Shown one piece after another: positions 1 through 4,502 of a stretch of 5,065 bases of DNA. This DNA is from CAYNYM01 sp964644375 (GTDB lineage: Bacteria > Desulfobacterota > DSM-4660 > Desulfatiglandales > HGW-15). The notes beneath the pieces are model-generated. The model saw only the letters and a program-made list of their open reading frames with translations, was not told the DNA's origin and did no database searches. The translations under genes were made by a program, and so were the position numbers. The DNA lies in the NCBI GenBank assembly GCA_964644375.1, contig CAZXWJ010000296.1, forward strand, positions 1 to 5,065, given 5' to 3'. Every line of letters starts with the position of its first letter. The stretch's first letter is position 1.

Positions 1-290
1 ATGAAGGGGACCACATCGGTCGCTCCCATTCTCGGGTGCTGACCCTTGTGACCGGACATGTCAATGAGGTCTACGGCGACCCCCATTGCTTCCACAACGG
101 CTTCCTTCATGGGTTCCGGCGCACCTACCGCGGTGACGACCATCCGGTTATGATCATTGTCCCACTGGACATCCAGGAGCTTGACGCCGGCCTTTTTCCT
201 GAAGGGATCCACGATTTTTTCAATCTTTTCCCTGTCCCGGCCTTCGCTGAAATTGGGTACGCATTGGACAATTTTCTTCATTCCTGACAT
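1..290 (-). CDS. ftcD: Glutamate formimidoyltransferase, N-terminal part (runs off left edge)
   Basis: Cytosolic enzyme of histidine breakdown: it transfers the formimino group of N-formimino-L-glutamate to tetrahydrofolate. Only the first 96 residues are in the window; the 3' end lies beyond position 1. The N-terminus reads MKKIVQCVPNFSEGR (residues 4-18), the family's opening strand. Residues 81-96 read HKGQHPRMGATDVVPF, the family's most conserved block. By my alignment from memory His85 corresponds to the catalytic His82 of the mammalian enzyme. The ATG at 290 is preferred over the one at 281 because GGGAGAAGG lies a few bases upstream of it, while the second ATG has only a GGA directly abutting it. 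It follows hutU in the same direction after 136 bp, so the two probably form one histidine-utilisation unit. Whether it is a stand-alone transferase or fused to a cyclodeaminase domain, as in mammals, cannot be seen here. Confidence 0.95.
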   Translation of the reverse strand, partial: MSGMKKIVQCVPNFSEGRDREKIEKIVDPFRKKAGVKLLDVQWDNDHNRMVVTAVGAPEPMKEAVVEAMGVAVDLIDMSGHKGQHPRMGATDVVPF

Positions 291-306
291 GGTTTCCTTC
301 TCCCGT

Positions 307-390
307 GTTAAGCGGTCAGCGTGCAGCGTTCAGCTTTTATGCCTTGTTTTTTTATCGTTCTTGCTGATGGCTGACCGCTGATTGCTTGAA
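307..390. repeat. Two opposed arrays of 7-bp repeats between hutU and ftcD
   Basis: Positions 307-334 read as four consecutive heptamers ending in AGC: GTTAAGC, GGTCAGC, GTGCAGC, GTTCAGC. Positions 363-390 read as four heptamers in the opposite sense: GCTGATG, GCTGACC, GCTGATT, GCTTGAA. The 28 bp between them (335-362) is T-rich and is itself exactly four heptamers long, so both arrays stay in one 7-bp phase. The longest perfect pairing is AGCGGTCAGC (311-320) with GCTGACCGCT (370-379). Adding CAGC/GCTG (324-327 with 363-366) gives a 17-bp imperfect stem in hutU-ftcD mRNA. The long loop and the absence of a T-run after the stem make a classical terminator unlikely. It could be a dispersed intergenic repeat, an mRNA processing or stability element, or a remnant of a mobile repeat. 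Its function is unknown. Confidence 0.7.
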
Positions 391-426
391 TCCGTTATAA
401 ACTTTGTCGGTTGAAAACTGAGCAGC

Positions 427-2475
427 TTATTCTTCCGTTTCCTCGAAGGCCTTTGCTACAAGCTCTTTGACCAGGGCCTCATCAGGAATAAAGGGCAGGG
501 TAATGTGATCCGCTCCATCGGCCATTTCATTGTACTGAATGCTCGTCGCAATGGCATTTTTGTTTCTTGCCCAGGCCCTGCGGGCAACCCCGCCCATGGC
601 ATCCCAGGGAAGGGCCGATCGAATCACACGATCCACCCTGTCACTCCCGTCGAGGACCAGCCCAAACCCGCCGTTTATAGCCTTCCCGATCCCCACGCCC
701 CCGCCGTTATGGAGGGCGACGAGGCTCACGCCCCTGGCCGCGTTGCCGGCAAAACACTGGGTGGCCATGTCGGCCATGATGTTGCTGCCATCCTTGATGT
801 TGGAGGTCTCCCGGAAGGGTGAATCCGTTCCCCCGGTATCGTGATGATCCCTGCCGATCATGATCGGGCCGATTTGACCTTCGCGGACCATTTGGTTGAA
901 TTTCAGGGCGATATTCATCCTGCCGAAGGCGTCCTGGTAAAGGATCCTGGCCTGGGTGCCTACGACGAGCCTGTTCTTGACCGCATCCCGAATCCACACG
1001 TAATTGTCCCGGTCCTGGAACCGTCTTTCGGGATCGATACATCCCATGGCGGCCCGATCGGTCTTCTGGAGGTCTTCTGCCTTGCCGCTCAGGCAGACCC
1101 AGCGGAAGGGCCCGTACCCGAAGTCAAAGAGGAGGGGCCCCATGAGGTCTTCCACGTAGGAGGGATAGACGAATCCGTCCAGGGGGTCTTTACCGTTCTT
1201 GCAGATTTCGGTGATGCCCGCGTCGTAGACTGCTTTCAAAAAACTGTTTCCGTAGTCGAAGAAATAGGTCCCGCGATCCACGAGGCTTTTGACGAGTTCG
1301 ATGTGATGCTTGAGAGATCGGTCGACCTGTTTTTTGAATTCGCCGGGATCGGTCCCGAGCATCTTGGTACGTTCCTCGAAGTTCAGTCCCTGAGGGCAGT
1401 AGCCGCCGTCATAAACCGCATGGCAGGAGGTCTGATCGGAGAGCAGATCGATCCTGATCCCCTCTTTGACGGCATATTCCAGGAGGTCCACGATGTTGCC
1501 ATGAAAGGCGATGGCCGTGCTTTCCTTTCTGTCCCGGCAGGCCTTGGCCTGATCAAAGGCCTTGGCCGGATCGTCGATGATCTCGCTGACCCAGCCCTGT
1601 TCCGATCGGGTTCGAATCCGGGAGATATCCACCTCTGCAATGATGCCCACGCCTTTGGCGATTTCGACGGCCTTGCCCTGTGCTCCGCTCATCCCACCGA
1701 GGCCCGAGGAGACGAAAAGGGTGCCACGCAGGTCTTTGTCTTCAGAAATGCCGAGCATGGAGCGTCCCGCATTCAGAATTGTGCTGTAGGTGCCGTGAAC
1801 AATCCCCTGGGGACCGATGTACATCCATCCGCCCGCTGTCATCTGGCCGTAGTTGGCCACGCCCAGTGCCGCGGCCCGCTGCCAGTTCTCGTAGTCATCG
1901 AATTCGCCGACCATGAGGGCGTTGGTCATGATGGCCCTTGGGGCATCCGGCCCCGAATGAAACAGACCGAGGGGGTGACCCGATTCCACCACCAGGGTCT
2001 GATCCCGGGTCAATATTTCGAGGTATCTCTTGATCAAACGATACTGCATCCAGTTCTGACAGACCTGGCCGGTTTCGCCGTAGGTCACGAGTTCGTAAGG
2101 GTAAAGGGCCACATCGAAGTCAAGGTTGTTTTCGATCATGACCTGGCAGGCCTTTCCTTCTATGCAGGCGCCTCGATATTCACCGATCGGTCTGCCGGTG
2201 AGCTTTCCTTCCGGCCTGAACCGATACCCGTAGATCCGTCCCCTGGTCAACAGTTCGTCCAGGAATTCCGGGGCCAGAGTCATGTGCCATTTTTCCGGAA
2301 TGTATCGGAGGGCGTTTTTCAGGGCGAGTTCCGTATCCTGCTGCGACAGCGTAAAAGGTCTCTTTGGTGCCCGCCGAATGCCCTCCAAAAAGGTCGGCAT
2401 TTTAGGTAATTCATTTAAGACATCCGCCAATTTAACCGTCATGGCACTGGAGATATCCATGTTGCTATAAGTCAT
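427..2475 (-). CDS. hutU: Urocanate hydratase, long form
   Basis: NAD+-dependent cytosolic enzyme that hydrates urocanate to 4-imidazolone-5-propionate, the second step of histidine degradation. The protein is 682 aa, longer than the roughly 555-aa Bacillus/Pseudomonas form and close to the animal enzyme. Visible blocks are GPQGIVHGTY (221-230), the glycine-rich NAD-binding loop SSGLGGMSGAQ (256-266), SDQTSCHA (346-353), GPFRWVCLSG (455-464), IGRDHHDTGGTDSPFRET (540-557), ALHNGGGVGIG (587-597) and NGGFGLVLDG (601-610). In the short bacterial enzymes the essential cysteine lies in a motif ending ARICW; here the aligned stretch is ARILY (509-513), so Leu512 takes the Cys position. From memory the animal enzyme also has Leu there. 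The ATG at 2475 has GAAGGA six bases upstream; the Met at codon 6 has no such site. It probably is co-transcribed with ftcD. The reading frame is intact. Confidence 0.97.
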   Translation of the reverse strand: MTYSNMDISSAMTVKLADVLNELPKMPTFLEGIRRAPKRPFTLSQQDTELALKNALRYIPEKWHMTLAPEFLDELLTRGRIYGYRFRPEGKLTGRPIGEYRGACIEGKACQVMIENNLDFDVALYPYELVTYGETGQVCQNWMQYRLIKRYLEILTRDQTLVVESGHPLGLFHSGPDAPRAIMTNALMVGEFDDYENWQRAAALGVANYGQMTAGGWMYIGPQGIVHGTYSTILNAGRSMLGISEDKDLRGTLFVSSGLGGMSGAQGKAVEIAKGVGIIAEVDISRIRTRSEQGWVSEIIDDPAKAFDQAKACRDRKESTAIAFHGNIVDLLEYAVKEGIRIDLLSDQTSCHAVYDGGYCPQGLNFEERTKMLGTDPGEFKKQVDRSLKHHIELVKSLVDRGTYFFDYGNSFLKAVYDAGITEICKNGKDPLDGFVYPSYVEDLMGPLLFDFGYGPFRWVCLSGKAEDLQKTDRAAMGCIDPERRFQDRDNYVWIRDAVKNRLVVGTQARILYQDAFGRMNIALKFNQMVREGQIGPIMIGRDHHDTGGTDSPFRETSNIKDGSNIMADMATQCFAGNAARGVSLVALHNGGGVGIGKAINGGFGLVLDGSDRVDRVIRSALPWDAMGGVARRAWARNKNAIATSIQYNEMADGADHITLPFIPDEALVKELVAKAFEETEE

Positions 2476-2584
2476 CGTCTATCCTTCCCTTGAAAGGGGT
2501 GATTTAAAAAAGAAGAGGACAAAAATCCAATATGTTGGTTTGAAAATGCCCTTTTTCTAGACGACCCCAGTGAGAGACATCTGA

Positions 2585-2695
2585 AAATCGGGTGAGAGAG
2601 AGGGTAAAAAAAGATAATTGAAAAACGCAAATCGAAAGGCAACGGGGTATAAGGGCCTCAAATCAAAGAATGCTTTCGCATTCTACACCCGATTT
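2585..2695. promoter_or_regulatory. Paired 10-bp inverted repeat AAATCGGGTG / CACCCGATTT
   Basis: AAATCGGGTG occurs at 2585-2594 and its exact reverse complement CACCCGATTT at 2686-2695. The second copy fills the spacer between the predicted -35 and -10 boxes of the hutU promoter, directly beside the -10. The first copy lies about 80 bp inside the predicted leader. A repressor binding both copies could loop the DNA across the start site. This is inference from position; no regulator is identified, and the match to any known HutC-type site was not evident. Confidence 0.4.
2667..2684 (-). other. Short GAAA-loop hairpin at the hutU promoter start site
   Basis: On the minus strand AGAATGC and GCATTCT form a perfect 7-bp stem closed by GAAA, a GNRA-type tetraloop. 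It overlaps the predicted -10 box (2680-2685), and the expected start of transcription (near 2672-2673) falls inside its second half. It could serve as an operator half-site pair, or as a weak terminator for read-through from pspABC, since TTTGATTT follows it. The stem is AU-rich and the T tract is interrupted, so termination would be poor. Confidence 0.4.
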
Positions 2696-2708
2696 CCAAA
2701 CGTTTCAA
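2680..2708 (-). promoter_or_regulatory. Predicted sigma-70 promoter for hutU-ftcD
   Basis: On the minus strand TTGAAA (2708-2703) is followed after exactly 17 bp by TAGAAT (2685-2680). Each box matches five of six consensus bases (TTGACA, TATAAT). The start point would be near 2672-2673, leaving an untranslated leader of about 197 nt before the hutU ATG at 2475. I saw no better-placed promoter nearer to hutU, although one cannot be excluded. Confidence 0.6.
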
Positions 2709-2712
2709 TAGG

Positions 2713-2780
2713 GGGTCAACCCTAAATCCACCGCCTGATTTGCAAATTATGTATGGGATCAGGATATTTAGGGTAAACCC
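2713..2780. promoter_or_regulatory. Inverted pair of the motif GGGTNNACCCTAAAT upstream of the hutU promoter
   Basis: The plus strand at 2713-2727 reads GGGTcaACCCTAAAT, and the minus strand at 2780-2766 reads GGGTttACCCTAAAT. The copies agree at 13 of 15 positions and point toward each other. Each has a GGGT-N2-ACCC palindrome at its core, with centres 58 bp apart. Relative to the predicted start site the centres fall near -45 and -103, typical places for a transcription factor. GATCAGG (2757-2763) and CCTGATC (2779-2785) add another inverted repeat around the distal copy. The likely role is a binding site for a dimeric regulator of the hut genes; its identity is unknown. Confidence 0.5.
2738..2747. 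other. Perfect 10-bp palindrome ATTTGCAAAT
   Basis: ATTTGCAAAT is exactly self-complementary and lies between the two GGGTNNACCCTAAAT copies. It may be part of the same regulatory cluster. AT-rich palindromes of this size also occur by chance, so the call is weak. Confidence 0.3.
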
Positions 2781-2801
2781 TGATCACCTGCAGGTTAATC
2801 A
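2781..2801. other. Palindrome ACCTGCAGGT with flanking TGAT / ATCA
   Basis: The 10-bp core ACCTGCAGGT (2786-2795) is a perfect palindrome, and TGAT (2781-2784) and ATCA (2798-2801) extend the symmetry with a one-base offset. It directly abuts the distal GGGTNNACCCTAAAT copy and its CCTGATC arm. It may be a further operator in the cluster upstream of hutU; no factor can be named. Confidence 0.3.
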
Positions 2802-2928
2802 ACGCTCGGTCATCCTCGCGTCCAAAGGGGTGGGGATCTGCGATGTGACCGGTTTTTTTCTGTCAGTGCCATCGAAGAGCCCCCTGTCGACATCCTGATG
2901 CTCATTTTGGGAAGGCATCTTCTGCGGC

Positions 2929-3321
2929 TCAGGATTTGGAATTCAAGCGGTTGTTCCAATCGAATTCGCGAGAGGTGACGGTGTGTTCCATCCGTCGAAT
3001 GCGTCGTTCAAGGTTTTCGTACCTGCGCTTTATTCGGTCAACAGCGCCTCTGCGCGAAGAGACATAATTGTCATAGAATTCCTGTTCATCGTTCGAATGA
3101 ATGGGGATGACCGGTTCGGGTTTCATGAGAAGGGCGGCGAGAAAATACAATCCGGTGATCGGCCAGAATCCGCTGAGGATGAGGCAGATCAGCACGATGC
3201 CCCTGACCCAGAAGACGGAAAAATTGAAATAATCGGCAATGCCCCGACACACACCCAATATTACGCCGTTGCGGGAGCGATGAAGTCCGCCGCGAAAAGT
3301 ATTTTCAAATCGTTTCATCAT
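2929..3321 (-). CDS. pspC: Phage shock protein C, PspC-domain inner-membrane protein
   Basis: Inner-membrane sensor of the phage shock response. With PspB it captures PspA under envelope stress and so frees PspF. The protein is 130 aa, slightly longer than the 119-aa E. coli protein as I recall it. The PspC-domain signature NGVILGVCRGIADYFN is at residues 18-33, a hydrophobic membrane segment follows at about 39-66, and a charged, probably helical tail (about 90-115, rich in Arg and Glu) ends the protein. The E. coli tail ends similarly, including a ME-YVTS-F-like stretch that here reads MEHTVTSREF (111-120). The start ATG overlaps the pspB stop as ATGA (3321-3318), so translation is probably coupled. 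AAAGGAC lies just upstream, and a second in-frame ATG follows immediately. It is the last gene of the pspABC unit. Confidence 0.93.
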   Translation of the reverse strand: MMKRFENTFRGGLHRSRNGVILGVCRGIADYFNFSVFWVRGIVLICLILSGFWPITGLYFLAALLMKPEPVIPIHSNDEQEFYDNYVSSRRGAVDRIKRRYENLERRIRRMEHTVTSREFDWNNRLNSKS

Positions 3322-3566
3322 TTATTGTCCTTTCTTTTATGATCAATAATGATGGTTTCAAGGGCGTCCACTCTTTCTTCCATGCGGGAAAGCCCCTGAT
3401 AGATTTCCTGAATCATCCTGACTTCCTGAGATTCATTTTGCCGTCCTTTCCGGGTAAGGCCACCCTTCAGGATCTTGAGGGCCATAAGAATCGTACTGCC
3501 TATGATGGCGAGGAGCAGGATGGAACCTCCAAACACAATCGCCAGGACACTCAAACCATGCATCAT
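3318..3566 (-). CDS. pspB: Phage shock protein B-like membrane protein
   Basis: Small inner-membrane partner of PspC in stress sensing. The protein is 82 aa; the E. coli protein is about 74. A long hydrophobic helix spans residues 4-33, and a basic stretch follows (KGGLTRKGRQ, 34-43). The soluble helix reads MIQEIYQGLSRMEERVDALE (51-70), matching the family's R-M-x-x-R-x-x-x-L-E pattern near the C-terminus. The identification rests on this pattern plus position between pspA and pspC, because the membrane part is not conserved in sequence. Two adjacent ATG codons (3566 and 3563) are possible starts; GGAG lies eight bases before the first. It overlaps pspC by 4 bp and follows pspA after 62 bp. 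Confidence 0.87.
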   Translation of the reverse strand: MMHGLSVLAIVFGGSILLLAIIGSTILMALKILKGGLTRKGRQNESQEVRMIQEIYQGLSRMEERVDALETIIIDHKRKDNK

Positions 3567-3593
3567 CGTATGTTCTCCGAATTCTTTTAATAC

Positions 3594-3628
3594 AACCGTC
3601 TCTTCGGGTATTTAAGGAAAGGACGGCT
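3594..3628 (-). other. Weak stem-loop in the pspA-pspB gap
   Basis: In the transcript AGCCGUC (complement of 3628-3622) can pair with GACGGUU (3600-3594), giving seven pairs including one G-U around a loop of about 21 nt. There is no T-run behind it, so it is not a terminator. A stem here could protect the pspA portion of the mRNA and help keep PspA more abundant than PspB and PspC. This is speculative. Confidence 0.25.
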
Positions 3629-4315
3629 CTAAGTGTTCTCTTGGCCTGTGCTTTCCTTTTTTGTGAGGGAATCCTTCAGATCCCGGAGTTCCTTTTCAAT
3701 GTCATCATCCACAGAAAGGGTTTCAAATTCCGCCTCGAGCGTCGTCTTTTTCCCATAATTCACGAGGTCGGCCTCTGCCTCCATGCGTTCGATACGGTTT
3801 TCAAGATCCTCAAACTTCAGGATGGCCTCCGAACTGTCTACCCTGCGGATTTCCTCCTGTGCCTTTCTCTTTTTAGCCGCGTGGATGTGGCGCTGAACAA
3901 GCATGCGCTGTTTTTCTCGTGCGCTCCCCAGTTTTTCTTCGAGTTGGCGGATATCGTCCTGATACTGGGCGATCAACGCGTTGTGTTCGGTGAGTTCCTT
4001 TTCCAGAACGGTCATCCTGTCGGTATATCGTCGTTTTTCCACAAGGGCTTCCCGGGCAAGATCTTCCCGGCCCTTGCTGACAGCCAGTTCGGCCTTCGAC
4101 CCCCAGTCCGTGGCCCGGTCGTCGGCTTCGTCCGCTTGTCTCTGGATTTTTTTGGCGCCGGCCATCACGCTGGCACAAGAGGCCTTGAGTTCTACCAGGG
4201 TGTCTTCCATTTCCCGGATCATGAGTCGGATCAGTTTTTCCGGATCCTCGGCCTTGTCCAGCATGGAATTGATATTGGAACTGATAATATCACGAAATCG
4301 TGTAAAAATGCCCAT
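3629..4315 (-). CDS. pspA: Phage shock protein A, PspA/IM30 family
   Basis: Peripheral inner-membrane protein with two roles: it inhibits the activator PspF, and under stress it assembles on damaged membrane to preserve the proton-motive force. The protein is 228 aa, very close to E. coli PspA (about 222). The amphipathic membrane-binding N-terminus is MGIFTRFRDIISSNINSMLD (1-20). It is followed by KAEDPEKLIRLMIREMEDTL (21-40), nearly identical to E. coli and including Pro25. The rest is almost wholly coiled coil, with GREDLAREALVEKRR (82-96) and FEDLENRIERMEAEAD (168-183) as family landmarks. The start at 4315 is chosen because AAGGAGG stands eight bases upstream and MGIF is the family start. 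A further in-frame ATG at 4372 lies within the sigma-54 promoter and cannot be the main start. It is the first gene of pspABC. Confidence 0.97.
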   Translation of the reverse strand: MGIFTRFRDIISSNINSMLDKAEDPEKLIRLMIREMEDTLVELKASCASVMAGAKKIQRQADEADDRATDWGSKAELAVSKGREDLAREALVEKRRYTDRMTVLEKELTEHNALIAQYQDDIRQLEEKLGSAREKQRMLVQRHIHAAKKRKAQEEIRRVDSSEAILKFEDLENRIERMEAEADLVNYGKKTTLEAEFETLSVDDDIEKELRDLKDSLTKKESTGQENT

Positions 4316-4323
4316 TTTGTCTG

Positions 4324-4330
4324 CCTCCTT
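4324..4330 (-). promoter_or_regulatory. Ribosome binding site AAGGAGG of pspA
   Basis: A full-consensus AAGGAGG on the minus strand, eight bases before the ATG at 4315. It fixes the PspA start at MGIF and implies strong translation, as expected for the most abundant Psp protein. It lies inside the predicted leader of about 30 nt. Confidence 0.85.
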
Positions 4331-4354
4331 TTGCTTGGATTTTGATTTTACCAC

Positions 4355-4372
4355 AAGCATGAAGTGTGCCAA
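4355..4372 (-). promoter_or_regulatory. Sigma-54 promoter of pspABC
   Basis: The minus strand from 4372 reads TTGGCACACTTCATGCTT. It carries TGGCAC in full, with the GG at 4370-4369 and the GC at 4358-4357 separated by exactly 10 bases, as the -24/-12 geometry requires. The only clear departure is AT for TT before the GC. Transcription would start near 4345, about 30 nt before the pspA ATG. Such promoters need an activator ATPase, which here is the divergently encoded PspF. Confidence 0.85.
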
Positions 4373-4390
4373 AATGGTTTAATCGGTGAA

Positions 4391-4403
4391 AATCTAGATA
4401 TTT
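4391..4403. promoter_or_regulatory. Possible IHF site between enhancer region and pspA promoter
   Basis: AATCTAGATATTT matches the IHF consensus WATCAANNNNTTR with two mismatches. It lies about 46-58 bp upstream of the predicted pspA start, between the promoter and the likely PspF sites. In E. coli IHF bends this segment to bring PspF to the polymerase. The consensus is loose and the region AT-rich, so the match may be chance. Confidence 0.25.
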
Positions 4404-4440
4404 CAGGTGGTTTTAGTGAGTTTATGTATGATATGAGATC

Positions 4441-4469
4441 TTGCCTGTTGGCAAAATATATTGTAAAAT
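4441..4469 (+). promoter_or_regulatory. Predicted sigma-70 promoter of pspF
   Basis: TTGCCT (4441-4446) and TAAAAT (4464-4469) are separated by 17 bp; the boxes match four and five of six consensus bases. The start would be near 4476, giving a leader of about 27 nt before the pspF ATG. The -35 box lies inside the inverted repeat TTGCC-N4-GGCAA, a possible PspF site, so PspF bound there would block its own promoter, as described in E. coli. Confidence 0.5.
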
Positions 4470-4489
4470 AGCAAAAAATGCCAAAATAT
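4441..4489. promoter_or_regulatory. Candidate PspF enhancer sites in the pspA-pspF gap
   Basis: An inverted repeat TTGCC-TGTT-GGCAA occupies 4441-4454. Two similar direct copies, TGGCAAAATAT (4449-4459) and TGCCAAAATAT (4479-4489), are 30 bp apart, close to three helical turns. Counted from the pspA start near 4345 they lie roughly at -96 to -144, the range where upstream activating sequences for PspF are expected. Assignment is by position and symmetry only. Confidence 0.45.
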
Positions 4490-4502
4490 GGTTTGATAAG
4501 CT

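Larger units (their letters stand above)
2476..2928. other. Gene-free 453-bp region between pspC and hutU
   Basis: No convincing coding sequence is found on either strand. From the hutU side it holds a leader of about 200 nt, rich in pyrimidine runs on the minus strand, and a predicted sigma-70 promoter at 2680-2708. Upstream of that is a cluster of palindromes at 2713-2801. The remaining stretch, 2802-2928, next to the pspC stop codon has no clear terminator or other structure. Its T-run at 2853-2859 has no stem before it. Confidence 0.7.

Noticed and set aside
36..381. Two plus-strand open frames of 83 and 74 codons
   Set aside because: The first lies entirely antisense to ftcD; the second is antisense to ftcD for most of its length and then reads into the heptamer repeat. 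Neither has a ribosome site or family resemblance.
307..390. CRISPR-like or attachment-site reading of the hutU-ftcD repeat
   Set aside because: Units are only 7 bp, directly adjacent and in opposed orientation, with no unique spacers and no integrase or tRNA nearby.
841..2409. A 522-codon open frame on the plus strand, antisense to hutU
   Set aside because: It lies wholly within the strongly identified hutU, has no recognisable protein features, and is the usual antisense shadow of a GC-rich coding sequence.
2722..2802. A 26-codon minus-strand frame from TTG with a protein-like reading (LINLQVIRVYPKYPD)
   Set aside because: It has no ATG or good ribosome site and coincides with the palindromic repeats at 2713-2801, which better explain the sequence. 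A search for repeated copies of this translation would settle it.
2838..2860. T-run at 2853-2859 as a plus-strand terminator
   Set aside because: No GC-rich stem precedes it and there is no plus-strand gene upstream for it to terminate.
2799..2918. A 39-codon minus-strand frame starting just after pspC
   Set aside because: Its ATG has no proper ribosome site, and the sequence is polar and proline-rich with no recognisable family. It was considered as a fourth psp gene but is not supported.
4316..4372. Upstream in-frame start giving PspA an extra 19 residues
   Set aside because: The ATG at 4372 overlaps the sigma-54 promoter, would lie upstream of the predicted transcript start, and lacks the family start MGIF, whereas 4315 has AAGGAGG.
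4471..4484. TTGGCATTTTTTGC on the minus strand as a second sigma-54 promoter
   Set aside because: The GG and GC elements are only 8 bases apart instead of 10, and the site lies about 160 bp from pspA.
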